Below, piece by piece: positions 54,901-58,237 of a stretch of DNA of 64,000 nucleotides. Made by a program: the position numbers and the translations under genes. The notes beneath the pieces were generated by a model that searched no databases, was not told the origin of the DNA, and saw nothing but the letters and a program-made list of their open reading frames with translations. The stretch is taken from NCBI RefSeq assembly GCF_902806685.2, contig NC_048557.2, positions 62,001 through 126,000 of the forward strand, given 5' to 3'. The stretch is from Maniola hyperantus. Its lineage: Eukaryota > Arthropoda > Insecta > Lepidoptera > Nymphalidae. The number at the start of each line of letters is the position of its first letter. The first letter of the stretch is position 1.

Positions 54901-56396
54901 GTCGGGTCGGTTGTCGCGCGCGCTGGAGCGGGCGGGCGGGCGCTGGGGCGGCACGAGACTCAACTGGGCCGTGCAGAGCGCCGCCGTGGACTTCCTGCAC
55001 CTCATGCTCGTGAGTATGGCCGAGCTCGCTCCGACTGCGAGGTATGCCGCCGTCGAACATATTAGGAAGTATCTGTCGGGTCGGTTGTCGCGCGCGCTGG
55101 AGCGGGCGGGCGGGCGCTGGGGCGGCACGAGACTCAACTGGGCCGTGCAGAGCGCCGCCGCGGACTTCCTGCACCTCATGCTCGTCAGTATGGCCGAGCT
55201 CGCTCCGACTGCGAGGTATGCCGCCGTCGAACATATTAGGAAGTATCTGTCGGGTCGGTTGTCGCGCGCGCTGGAGCGGGCGGGCGGGCGCTGGGGCGGC
55301 ACGAGACTCAACTGGGCCGTGCAGAGCGCCGCCGCGGACTTCCTGCACCTCATGCTCGTCAGTATGGCCGAGCTCGCTCCGACTGCGAGGTATGCCGCCG
55401 TCGAACATATTAGGAAGTGTCTAGACGGCCACAAGTGGTCGTTTGATAGTAAAAAATAATAGCTACCGGTTTTTAATTGGCTTTTGAAATCTGTTCCATA
55501 ACGCAAACTACTAAAATTCAATTTTTAATGGAATAACTTGTGGCAGTATAGTTATTGTTTTAATCAAACGAACGTTTTCAGCTTTCTAGAGACACTTCCA
55601 AAGGGTTTTAATTTAAAAACTTGCCAAGTACTTATACCATTTACTAATTACTAAGTGCTGAAATATTTTACAATTATGTATTGAACTCCCTTCCTCTTCG
55701 CAACAAATTGTGTTCTTCAAAAGTACGCGCTTGAATCGAACTCGTTAATATTTACCTTGAATTTTGTACAGATGCCGAAAAATGTAGCCCGTTTTGTATG
55801 ATTTGTTATTTTTCAGATTTTGCCTGAGCTTCCACGACGAAGTGCGGTACTTGGTGGCCGAGCGCCACAGCTATCGCACGGCGCTCGCCCTGCAGCTCAC
55901 CAACCTCTTCACGAGAGCTTTCTGTTCACAAAGGTACCATGTTTAAATCACGTAAAAATGTAAAATCGATCAAGTGCGAGTTGGACTTGTACACTAAGGG
56001 TTCCGTACCTTCGCGTCGTATAAGAATATACTTTTTTTCTAATTTACGTGACGGCCATTTTGAATATTTTACTAATTGTTGTTAAAGCGGCAATAGAAAT
56101 ACAGTCTGTGAAAATTTCAACTCAATAAATAATAAAAATGCCGACACGCCAATTAAAAAAAAAACCCCGATCCGAATTTAATTTTGAATCGTAGGGTGGG
56201 TATACACGATCTGCCGATGTCGGTGGCGTTCTTCTCGTCGGTGGAGGTGGACCAGGTGCTGCGCAAGGAGGCCGCGCTGAGCTGCGCCACGCCCTCCAAC
56301 CCGCACGGCCTGGACAAGGGCTACGGGATACCCAGCGGGGAGTCCTTGACGATATTTGATGTGCTGGACAAATGTGCTGCGAATAAATCATGTTAA
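16542..56396 (+). CDS. POLG: DNA polymerase gamma catalytic subunit (POLG), whole gene, 18 exons
   Basis: Exons: 16542-16939, 17682-17877, 18264-18418, 23245-23453, 28437-28585, 33392-33605, 33954-34486, 36744-36962, 37390-37495, 43997-44127, 45049-45221, 46158-46281, 47361-47541, 50853-51025, 52150-52285, 54351-54519, 55817-55933, 56195-56396. All junctions are GT-AG and in phase: 3585 nt, 1194 aa plus stop (human POLG is 1239 aa). It is the mitochondrial replicative polymerase, a family A enzyme with 3'-5' proofreading. Exo motifs I-III and Pol motifs A, B and C are all present with catalytic acids. Exons are GC-rich and introns AT-rich. For exons 7, 10, 15 and 16 the first copy of a tandem array is used here; the in-frame arrays at 15 and 16 leave the transcribed length open. 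The gene spans 40 kb because its introns are packed with transposons and tandem arrays. Confidence 0.95.
17174..17425. repeat. 6 x 41 bp tandem repeat in POLG intron 1
   Basis: Six units of 41 bp containing TTATAGCTCA(G/A)TAAGC and TTGTTGCACTTACATCATTG. Units differ mainly at one G/A position. Unlike the exon arrays it is AT-rich and contains no coding sequence. Confidence 0.92.
18441..22849. mobile_element. Non-coding LTR retrotransposon (LARD-like) in POLG intron 3
   Basis: Direct repeats of about 225 bp at 18441-18665 and 22626-22849 both start TGTTAGCGACATTGC and end GGATA followed by eight T. They differ by about one indel and one substitution, so the insertion is young. The flanks show a short target duplication (ATTTG before the left copy and after the right one). 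The 4 kb interior has no open frame of notable length; its right half (about 21040-22600) is built of imperfect repeats with words such as CGAATGCAACAATCAACCAA and GTTTGCGGCCATCAGG. The structure fits a large retrotransposon derivative mobilised by another element. No PBS was confirmed. Confidence 0.82.
22855..23045. repeat. GC-rich inverted-repeat block before POLG exon 4
   Basis: Contains opposed copies of a CCTGTGCCTGTG word (near 22950-22965 and, inverted, near 22980-22997) around GCACACGCGCGTC, so it can fold into a hairpin. Probably a small foldback or MITE-type insertion next to the LTR element. No coding role. Confidence 0.5.
23245..33605 (+). CDS. POLG: POLG exons 4-6: proofreading exonuclease Exo II and III
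   Basis: Exon 4 (YGWVSEPL...) contains Exo II, VVVGHNVAYDRAKIREQY, with D306. Exon 5 carries FMDTMSMHTCVSGVTSYQR. Exon 6 carries VHKLYCGVAIDKQTRDMFV and Exo III, LMKYCAGDVIATHNVL, with D409, then PHPATLAGMLELG. All expected exonuclease catalytic residues are present, so proofreading should be functional. The three exons are separated by 5.0 and 4.8 kb of repeat-rich intron. The exon 5 acceptor lies next to a partial interspersed repeat ending at GCGCCATCTAGTTACAACTG. Confidence 0.92.
23546..23735 (-). mobile_element. Partial SINE (same family as 11.2 kb)
   Basis: Shares CGCCGGCTCACTAC, GGGTCTCCT, GTCAGAGTGAGAAGGGTTAG, TGTGGATTGGCAGACTTCAC and GATGTTTTCCTTCACC with the element at 11247-11556 but lacks the tRNA-like head. 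A truncated copy in POLG intron 4. Confidence 0.75.
23755..28320 (+). pseudogene. Decayed LINE ORF2, split by a minisatellite
   Basis: Left part: an endonuclease end, YILGDFNAHPNERFYNEL, reading on to RSDTYTFVSEAHS before a frameshift, then VYWSGHYPLIIECDLDMVK. After the 3.6 kb array the frame resumes with KPEVIVIYTKLFHEKLKAID and FPEEFRS. Further on, 27955-28310 reads GWDRYVRDAHREASSKFL and, after a frameshift, WCQNHSEQIKMDILATQHA and KNDFRNFWKSTNK, the segment before the reverse transcriptase. About 27718-27880 is an unrelated insert starting with (TCAAT)n. The element is truncated and inactive. Its target family is a jockey/RTE-like LINE; the clade is uncertain. Confidence 0.75.
24032..27612. 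repeat. 55 bp minisatellite, about 65 units, inside the LINE
   Basis: About 65 units of exactly 55 bp, nearly all identical. A few carry GACGAATG for GACGAGTG (clustered towards the right half), one has TATGGAAG and one TATGAAAG. Each unit contains GTGTATGTAAGTGG, an excellent 5' splice-site match (both GTATGT and GTAAGT). The single-copy ends read through into LINE ORF2 on both sides, so the unit arose from LINE coding sequence. The period is not a multiple of three. Confidence 0.96.
28315..28436. repeat. Partial copy of the 32.2 / 37.1 kb interspersed element
   Basis: Shares GTCTGGATTGCAG, TTAGTGCGAGTACTGTTCGG, GACTACGTCAT and GCGCCATCTAGTT with the copies at 32225-32425 and 37090-37290. 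It ends a few bases before the POLG exon 5 acceptor, so it supplies most of the sequence upstream of that splice site. Confidence 0.75.
29355..29650. repeat. GC-rich element with GCGGCGCGGCG repeats
   Basis: Starts CTAAAGGTTTGTACGCACCT then GCGGCGCGGCGCGGCGC and repeats such GC-rich words several times up to about 29610. An inverted relative of the same start occurs at 31905-31945, suggesting termini of a MITE or DNA transposon. No reading frame resembles a known protein. Confidence 0.55.
29975..30200 (+). repeat. Interspersed element (family B) copy
   Basis: TAGCTTATGCCCGCGACG, GTCCGCGTGGACTACAC, CCCCTTAGGGGTTGAATTTT, GTAGTTTGAGCTGTGCGTTG and CAGTCAGTCACC, the same order as the minus-strand copy at 12715-12940. 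Confidence 0.75.
30305..30845 (+). repeat. Two adjacent interspersed elements (family A)
   Basis: The first copy starts CTAGCTGATGCCCGCAACTT and runs with rearrangement to about 30545, including an inverted piece (ACGCGGACGAAGTCGC). The second runs to 30845 and ends AAAGCTAGTAGATAGACAG with ATAATATAAGTATGGAT, the family 3' end. Both are degenerate. Confidence 0.65.
30882..30965 (-). repeat. LINE 3' tail with (GAT)n microsatellite
   Basis: On the minus strand CAAGAGACCTATGTCCAGC, GTGGACATATCTATCGG, then TTGATGATGATGATG. The same text on the plus strand is at 57890-57950, so both are 3' ends of one LINE family with trinucleotide tails. Confidence 0.75.
31155..31735. repeat. Interspersed element with (GTCT)n
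   Basis: GGTTCCGTACCTCAAAAGG, CGGAACCCTTATAGGATCAC, then a GTCT run, and at the far end CTGACTCGCACTTAGCCGG. Relatives lie near 4830, 46300, 55975 and 63360. Abundant in Lepidoptera; class not assigned. Confidence 0.7.
32225..32425 (+). repeat. TATA-bearing interspersed element, copy 1
   Basis: About 200 bp running ACCGAGCGGTTTGG, GCCAGCTGGGCCGACGGTTG, CTTCTATATATAGTCCAG, CTCTGTTAGTGCG, GACTACGTCATCGATTGAAC, GCGCCATCTAGTTT, TGTGGCAACCGCCACACGCC. An inverted near-identical copy is at 37090-37290. The CTATATATAG followed by a conserved start-like region resembles a retroelement promoter; it could be a solo LTR. Confidence 0.75.
33620..33900. repeat. AAAG-rich start and CTTGACGTCAAG element in POLG intron 6
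   Basis: Begins with (AAAG)n, then repeats of GCTTGACGTCAAG and TCAAGCA words on both strands, which makes it partly palindromic. Probably a MITE-type insertion filling most of the 348 bp intron 6. Confidence 0.5.
33954..45221 (+). CDS. POLG: POLG exons 7-11: spacer/accessory region
   Basis: Exon 7 (533 nt) starts GSAYLPVNSNWQQYIDSAET and ends with RPQLAGYPAWYRKLCAKP and TPGANSVTTSMQ; its middle is lysine-rich and variable, as in other POLG spacers. Exon 8 gives ITPKLLRLSWEGYPLHY, exon 9 NQYHGLGVWCG, exon 10 CHFLRLPHKDGPKYKVGNPL and AKDFLNMFS, and exon 11 MMSYWRNNRERVTGQQVVWL and YGAIVPQVVVCGTLTRR. These match the linker that in human POLG contacts the accessory subunit and the DNA. Exons 7 and 10 are partly or wholly tandemly repeated. 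If exon 7 is not spliced at its first donor (34487), translation hits TGA 14 codons later, so that donor must be used for a full protein. Confidence 0.92.
34338..36435 (+). repeat. 14 x 149 bp array of POLG exon 7 end plus donor
   Basis: Fourteen units of 149 bp. Each holds the last ~120 nt of exon 7 (KRPQLAGYPAWYRKLCAKP, TPGANSVTTSMQ) and its donor ATGCAG/GTCAGT. Donors fall at 34487, 34636 and every 149 bp to 36424. The first unit has a diverged left end (CGAGTATTTGTATGCGTTGG) against GTCAGTATTTGTACGTGTTGG at later junctions, so later units were made by joining the intron start back to the exon at the shared TATTTGTA. A G/A site (CAGCTGGCG or CAGCTAGCG, silent) follows the order GGAGAGAGGAGGAA, hinting at duplication in blocks of two and three. 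Without splicing at the first donor the frame closes quickly. Confidence 0.96.
36963..37389 (-). repeat. POLG intron 8 with TATA-bearing element, copy 2
   Basis: Most of the intron (about 37090-37290) is the inverted counterpart of the element at 32225-32425 (GGCGTGTGG..TGGCGGTTGCCACA, AACTAGATGGCGC, GACTATATATAGAAG, CCGAGCACAACC). Upstream, CTGCATGCCTGAGAGTTCTC resembles a piece of the SINE family on its minus strand. Confidence 0.75.
37530..37599 (+). repeat. Family B element, left part, split by BEL/Pao
   Basis: TAGCTTATTTACTCGCAACT, GTCCGCGTAGACTACAC and ACCCCTATTTCACCCCCTTAG end at the BEL/Pao target site. The element continues after the insertion at 43641 with TGAATTTTCAAAAATCC, exactly the word that follows in uninterrupted copies. 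The empty-site structure can therefore be inferred within this window. Confidence 0.85.
38191..40104 (+). CDS. BEL/Pao gag-protease region
   Basis: A 637 aa frame. Near residues 128-150 it has the gag motif LPKFSGAYNNWLEFRDTF found in arthropod BEL/Pao elements. Around residues 337-400 are zinc-knuckle-like cysteine clusters (CPKC...C and CFNC...HFSNNC). An aspartic protease active site, AVLDSGSTSSLLS, follows near residue 470. It should make capsid and process the polyprotein. The start codon ATG follows CTCCCAAGA; the leader is about 380 bp after the LTR. It ends at a TAA that is in the same frame as the next region. Confidence 0.92.
   Translation: MAEINELTKKRSSYKGRITIFSGYLKSLENSTVSPSAKDISELELRINKLDLLYSQYDETQTRLECISDNVDLQLAEREEFECRYYKALSQGQEMLANYKKSQVPLPSDDGSRCSRLNPVKLPTIQLPKFSGAYNNWLEFRDTFTSLIHNNDDIDDVNKFHYLRTSLEGSAAVVISSIEFSSSNYNVAWKLMCDRFDNKRLLIQNHVAALFNIEPVTRESASNLKHILDQFNKNLRALEILGEPIKEWSTLLIYIITHKLDSTTYREWEEYKGRLDSKKRIELQDFLDFVRMRTNILDTIEFSRQTPQNNSNNKQSKLKAMVTTQTNNNLSSKDFCPKCSAVHKLSTCPQFLALSNEERLQLLPTFKVCFNCFSKSHFSNNCKKNGCKICKRKHSVLVHVTDKQKPVVHGESPESVSATPSTTNPNNLALSASVSSASLEVNSRRGDVILSTALVKLYDSNNREHIGRAVLDSGSTSSLLSEKMFRQLNLPYNHIDQSVLGINNASTHIDKMCRLRLKSLNDTFMTSLNCFVLPSLTDNVPCRSLDISNVNIPTDVCLADPHFHTPASVDLILGADIFWDIVGSQRINVGNNKPTLCETRLGWIISGPMNDRFSTSHLPNHIQCNYVNTSPTTDILN
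40105..43404 (+). CDS. BEL/Pao reverse transcriptase-RNase H-integrase region
   Basis: The same frame as gag-protease continues open immediately after the TAA; the first ATG is at 40315. Motifs in order: RT with KLRAVFNASS, ILADVEKMYRQI and the YVDD box (FYVDDLLSGGDD); RNase H-type HAFFDASERAYGACLY; integrase with a zinc-finger-like HAGPQLLLASIREVYWP and C...C, then GVDYAGPI and YSDNGTSFVGAYNDL; and a C-terminal domain with WKLGRIVALFPGPDQVARV. Everything except the single stop looks intact. Either the stop is a fresh disabling mutation or it is read through; the sequence cannot tell. Confidence 0.92.
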   Translation, partial: DIQSQLARFWNLEEVNISSSSSYSPEQKLCEEHFIENTTRLEDGRFCVRIPLKENPSVLGDSLHRAKQCFLSLERRLLKQPKLYEMYREFMSEYQSLGHMSECELNSDSNAHFIPHHGVLRENSVTIKLRAVFNASSSTTSTNISLNSIQMVGPTVQDDLLSILLRFRQHKYVILADVEKMYRQILVHPDDRYLQRIIWRDNPNQPLKAFELNTVTYGTASAPFLATRCLKQLGLECKDNQIAEIILHDFYVDDLLSGGDDLNVVRNIRSEVTATLASARLPLRKWKSNEPQLVSESTESTHDLNVGGNESSKTLGLGWHPESDELHFPIGTSITVKGSSKRDVLSVISQIFDPLGLVSPVVIKLKIILQSLWLQNLSWDDPLTPEIQEAWWEVIKNLHVLTNLQVPRRVLIDLFVRVEIHAFFDASERAYGACLYVRSIDSSGRILVRLLLAKSRVAPIKATTIPRLELCGAQVAAKLYEKVTSSLRVNAACTVFWTDSTIVLGWLKMLPSKLHTFVRNRVGDILEKTGDCAWRHVPTKQNPADYVSRGVSVDTIQSLDMWWSGPSFLKEPNSNWPSSSVHSDSLPETRTELSCLVKTENSSEFINFDRFSNFSRLRRAIAYMLRFVEECKGRRATTNFLTETELNNSLNVIIRTSQKESFAEYDILLHKKNLPAKSALLKFNVFLDENNLMRVGGRISNSEFSYDKKHPLILQSTHRFTQLLFKYEHTKLMHAGPQLLLASIREVYWPIGGRNLAKATYRRCIRCTRMKGSVVAPIMGDLPQRRLTPGGSPFETVGVDYAGPISSASRQGRGCRIVKVYIAIFICFTTKAIHLELVGDLTSNSYILALRRLVARRGKPRHLYSDNGTSFVGAYNDLTKFLQQNSDSLSSELSNEGINFHFIPAYSPHFGGVWEAGVKSTKFHLLRVLGNSHLTYEELYTTLTQIEAILNSRPLTPLSSHPDDLTPLTPGHFLIGRPLTAIPTEDYQGRKADTHVTRYKRVEQLRQHFWARWSKEYVSELQKRTKWQTPYHTLELNSLVLRKEENLPPLKWKLGRIVALFPGPDQVARVADVKKASGTVRRSFSRICPLPICEVNQGG
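43641..43775. repeat. Family B element, right part, plus inverted fragment
   Basis: TGAATTTTCAAAAATCCTTT and TAGCAGATGCC continue the copy interrupted by BEL/Pao. From about 43690 an inverted fragment follows (AGGATTTTTGAAAATTCAAC, GGTTTGAAATTTGTG). Confidence 0.7.
43991..44731 (+). repeat. 155 bp array duplicating POLG exon 10 (4 full copies, 1 partial)
   Basis: Exon copies at 43997-44127, 44152-44282, 44307-44437 and 44462-44592, with a fifth cut off at 44731 before its donor. Full copies have an acceptor ending GTAG and donor AAG/GTATGT and are separated by only 24 nt. The first copy reads CHFLRLPHKDG; the others read CHLLRLPHKDG because of one base (CACTTC to CACTTG). Exon length is 2 mod 3, so only one copy, or a multiple leaving the same phase, can be used. 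The last partial copy lacks a donor and should be ignored by splicing. Confidence 0.95.
45222..46157. other. POLG intron 11
   Basis: No exon. A 63 bp unit (ACCCTACCTAGCGACCGG, CCACCATGTCCCCATACCGG) is repeated twice at 45505-45636. The surrounding text (GGGGATGGCCGACATCAG near 45410, then AC-rich sequence) may be remnants of an LTR element, but no second terminus was found. Confidence 0.5.
46158..56396 (+). CDS. POLG: POLG exons 12-18: polymerase domain
   Basis: Exon 12 ends with Pol motif A, GYKFVGADVDSQ (D865). Exon 13 starts ELWIAALLGD and ends with motif B, HAKVINYARIYG (K921, Y925). Exon 14 has GQNFAERLLKQFNPTMTISE, exon 15 GAWLGGTESHMFNKLEEIA, and exon 16 LNWAVQSAAADFLHLML. Exon 17 has motif C, FCLSFHDEVRYLV, with D1096. 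Exon 18 has LPMSVAFFSSVEVDQVLRKE and the conserved end ATPSNPHGLDKGYGIPSGES. All catalytic residues are present. The segment after DFLHLML is shorter than in human POLG. An AATAAA at 56382-56387 overlaps the last codons and may be the polyadenylation signal. Confidence 0.93.
46310..46580. repeat. Interspersed fragment and 2 x ~70 bp CAGTG-rich repeat
   Basis: 46310-46400 is a copy of the GGAACCCTTATAAGATTACT / CTGTCTGTCGTGTCTGTC family. It is followed by two ~70 bp units with AAACCGTGTGGTTGTATACC and (GTGCA)n/(CAGTG)n words that differ mainly in the number of CAGTG repeats. Confidence 0.75.
47130..47345 (+). pseudogene. LINE ORF2 C-terminal fragment beside POLG exon 13
   Basis: One frame reads TFLVRTAKAWNALLASRFPV then SNLNTFQARVNRQACSELE, the usual C-terminal tail of LINE ORF2. 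It stops about 15 bp before the exon 13 acceptor, so the branch point and pyrimidine region of this splice site are probably made of LINE-derived or very short unique sequence. A related fragment adjoins the Cyp40 exon 6 array. Confidence 0.65.
47702..48544 (+). pseudogene. LINE reverse transcriptase C-terminal half, 5'-truncated
   Basis: A 280 aa open frame whose main part reads VIPYSATVKNLDVYLDTTLS, KIMLAQSLLFSILDYADASY, LNKLERIQNLAIRFIFGLRK and FTVTAICLWNELPSQI. This is the thumb and C-terminal region of a jockey/CR1-type LINE ORF2. The first ~55 codons look like the preceding palm end. It lacks the catalytic YxDD part, so it is not functional although the frame is undamaged, implying a young 5'-truncated insertion in POLG intron 13. 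Confidence 0.85.
48545..50852. other. POLG intron 13, rest
   Basis: AT-rich sequence. 49655-49882 is a family A element on the minus strand (listed). The remainder contains no coding exon, tandem repeat or recognisable transposon. The frame at 50660 that runs into exon 14 is intron sequence that happens to be open. Confidence 0.55.
49655..49882 (-). repeat. Interspersed element (family A) copy
   Basis: Minus strand reads GATGATGCCCGCGACTTCG, TCCGCGTGGATTTAGG, ATCCTGTGGGAACTTTTC, GCCTATGTCCTTTCCCGGG, AAAGCTAGCAGACAGACAG and CATTTATAATATTAGTACGG. The best-preserved copy of this family in the window. Confidence 0.85.
51178..51460. repeat. Large inverted repeat (two ~135 bp arms)
   Basis: The left arm runs CCCCACCTCCCATGGCCCC ... 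GGAGGGCGCCCGTTCGG ... CTTTCCTGTCC. The right arm is its reverse complement with small differences, joined through TTGTCCTGG at about 51310-51320. The right arm continues into a minus-strand LINE, so this looks like two 3' ends of the same LINE family joined tail to tail. It can form a very long hairpin inside POLG intron 14. Confidence 0.88.
51461..52100 (-). pseudogene. LINE ORF2 C-terminal fragment, minus strand
   Basis: Minus-strand frames read ATWVAPDYETSQILTGHGCF, NKRLHDMCLVESGAC, then HVLWECALYEDLRCALLDGI and FGKLREFAHHWHKRR. This is the C-terminal region of a LINE ORF2 with RNase H-end and HxxxC features (R1-like or related). Frame changes between segments and missing RT make it a relic. 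Confidence 0.75.
52134..54150 (+). repeat. 12 x 168 bp array duplicating POLG exon 15
   Basis: Twelve units each hold the whole 136 nt exon 15 (MSGYQATRLAKLSGKR, GAWLGGTESHMFNKLEEIA), acceptor TCAATACAG and donor GCAG/GTAGGT. Exons start at 52150 and every 168 bp to 53998; spacers are 32 nt. One A/C site gives PLEM or PLAM in the order E A A A E A E E A A A A; otherwise the units are identical. Since 168 is 56 codons and the spacer has no stop, the array is one open frame. Read as a single exon (52150-54133) it keeps the right phase at both ends and would add 616 residues between Pol motifs B and C. With one copy the protein has normal length. Confidence 0.96.
54377..55419 (+). repeat. 6 x 174 bp array of POLG exon 16 plus donor
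   Basis: Six units of 174 bp (58 codons), each with most of exon 16 (SGRLSRALERAGGRWGGTRL, NWAVQSAAADFLHLMLVSMA) and donor GCGAG/GTATGC. The true acceptor (CCTTTAAG/ATTCGG) is single copy at 54351. Between a donor and the next unit lies a 24 nt piece ending ATATTAG. Small differences mark units: AAA/AAV near DFLHL, GTCAGT or GTGAGT at one site in unit 4. The frame is open through all units, so donors 1 to 6 all give the correct phase into exon 17, each adding 58 residues. Confidence 0.95.
55420..55816. other. POLG intron 16 remainder
   Basis: AT-rich, no exon or repeat seen. I looked here for an extra exon that would encode the longer segment after DFLHLML found in human POLG and found none; the exon 16 to 17 phase joins directly. 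Confidence 0.6.
55975..56175. repeat. Interspersed element in POLG intron 17
   Basis: TCAAGTGCGAGTTGGACTTG, AAGGGTTCCGTACC and CTTTTTTTCTAATTTACGTG, then GAAAATTTCAACTC; same family as near 31.2 and 63.4 kb. It fills nearly the whole of the short intron 17. Confidence 0.65.
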
Positions 56397-57030
56397 GACT
56401 ATCTGATGGCATTTTAATGAAAACTATTGCCCGTTACTTCATTCGCGGTGTATAATATTATGTAACTTATAGCTTATACTACTTCGGATAAAGTAGCTTT
56501 CTAATAGTGAAAGAATTATTAAAATCGGTTCTGCAGATTTAGATTTTGTCGATTTTAAACATACCAACAAATCTTTCGTCTATGTTATAATTTATGGTAC
56601 CTACAAAAATCTGTTATTAAAATAAGCTTGTAAAAAAACCCCGAATGGGTGTGGAACATGGAAAGTGGTTCGTATCCGGGGTACTTTGCCAGTAAGCCAG
56701 TTCAAAATGAGAATCTAGAGCAAAAAAATCCGAAAACTTACCTTTTATCTATGGCTCTACCCAGACCCAGACAATGCAGACATATCTGTGCCCAGACCAT
56801 CGACATAGGAATACACCACGAAGTAGTACTTAGAAATTCTTTGGCCCAGACTATATCTGCGAATTGCGATTGACATTTCATTTATTTTGACAGCAATTGT
56901 GTTTGAGGTTATGTTATGAGAATTCTCATTCATCACATTTTCTTGAAAAATATTGGTTTGTGGTACATTATTCAACGATATATTAGTACTTGTGATTATG
57001 CATATTATGTTTTGAATTATTTTAACAAAA
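56397..57030. other. Intergenic region, POLG to EIF1AD-like
   Basis: 634 bp, AT-rich, no coding sequence. Holds the POLG 3' end and the promoter of the next gene. No TATA box or other motif can be claimed. Confidence 0.5.
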
Positions 57031-57783
57031 ATGTCAAAAGTTACAAAGAGAAAACATGTAATGAATGAAGCATATTGGGACGACTACGAAATGCCGAAAG
57101 AAAATCAAAGTATTGTTAAAGTCTTGAGGAGTAGAGGGAATAATCTTCATGAGGTAAACATGGCTGACTATATTTTAGCACTCGTATCCAACCATTTCAT
57201 TATCGTAAACCATTATAAAAAGATGTTTATAAGGTAGCGTTAACGCTATTAACCTACCATGTTTTAGCGGTTCCATCTGTATTTTTGCAATTGTTTGCAG
57301 CTGAGTAGCTAATATGTAAACTGTTTTTTGCATTCGATAATCGAGATATGTGAAAAAAACGATGCTATCGAGCTATGTGATATTACTTTTCAGAGATTTT
57401 CAATTTTCCATCATAGCTGTTATTAAACTACCTTAAAGTTATTTTACAATTGGTCACAGATCACAACGCCAAGCGGAAAGGAATATCTAGTATCAATGCC
57501 AACAAAATTTCGCAAAAACATATGGGTGAAACGTGGTGACTACATCTTAGTGGAACCAATTGAAGAGGGTGACAAGGTTAAAGCAGAAATAGTCAAAATA
57601 ATGAATAAGGACTCAATAAAGTTCTATAAAGAGAATAACATATGGCCTAAAGAGTTTGATGACAGCAAAAAAGACATTGATGAAAATAATGATGATTTGT
57701 TTGTGAACACTAACAGGGCTCATATGACAACATACCACAGTGCCACGGACTCCAGTGATAGTGACAGTGATGATAATAAATAA
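57031..57783 (+). CDS. EIF1AD: EIF1AD-like RNA-binding protein, 2 exons
   Basis: Exons 57031-57153 and 57460-57783 (GAG/GTAAAC, CACAG/ATCACA) give 148 aa. Residues about 15-95 form an eIF1A-type S1/OB fold: SIVKVLRSRGNNLHEV, TPSGKEYLVSMPTKFRKNIW and VKRGDYILVEPIEEGDKVKA followed by EIVKIM. The tail is acidic and serine-rich (SDSDSDDNK). The N-terminus MSKVTKRKHVMNEAYWDDYE and the short length (human EIF1AD is 165 aa) distinguish it from eIF1A itself. EIF1AD is linked to late 40S subunit maturation and is found in the nucleus and cytoplasm. The single intron lies within the OB fold. Confidence 0.92.
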
Positions 57784-57839
57784 TACATAATGTTTATCCT
57801 ATTTCTACTGTTTGTGATAATGACCATGTTTTGTACTTA

Positions 57840-57960
57840 AGAAGGGCAAGGGAGCCGCTGCATTCAGGCAGCGCAAGACCGTGGCGCGTGGAAGTCCCTA
57901 CAAGAGACCTACGTCCAGCCGTGGACGTCTATCGGTTGATGATGATGATGAAAGGCAAGT
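57840..57960 (+). repeat. LINE 3' tail fragment
   Basis: GAAGTCCCTACAAGAGACCT, ACGTCCAGCCGTGGACGTC, TATCGG then TTGATGATGATGATGA. Same family as the minus-strand tail near 30.9 kb; about 120 bp, 5'-truncated. Confidence 0.8.
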
Positions 57961-58237
57961 AAGCAATCTCAGGCCAATGGTGCCAATTCAGCACCTTTAA
58001 CAATGTTATTTAAATCGAAAGACTTAGTTTTACTCTACATGTGCAAAATGTGGTTACAGTTGTCAGCTAGGTCTGAAATATGATTGAAAAAATAAAGTAG
58101 GAGAAAGAGAATGAGTGCTCAGTTTCCAAAGACACTTTTTGAAGTGTCAGCGTATGAACAGTTCTGTGCCTTCAGCACCAAACATTGGCATTATATGATA
58201 ATCACACTACATTCCTTCACTCCTGGCCAAAATACTG

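Noticed and set aside
54215..55521. Long minus-strand frames opposite POLG exon 16
   Set aside because: Mirror frames of a GC-rich coding array with a 58-codon period; their sequence matches no family and the plus strand carries conserved POLG motifs.
55420..55816. Missing POLG exon between exons 16 and 17
   Set aside because: Exon 16 (ending AG) and exon 17 (starting A) join in phase to give ARFCLSFHDEV; no coding segment is seen in the intron.
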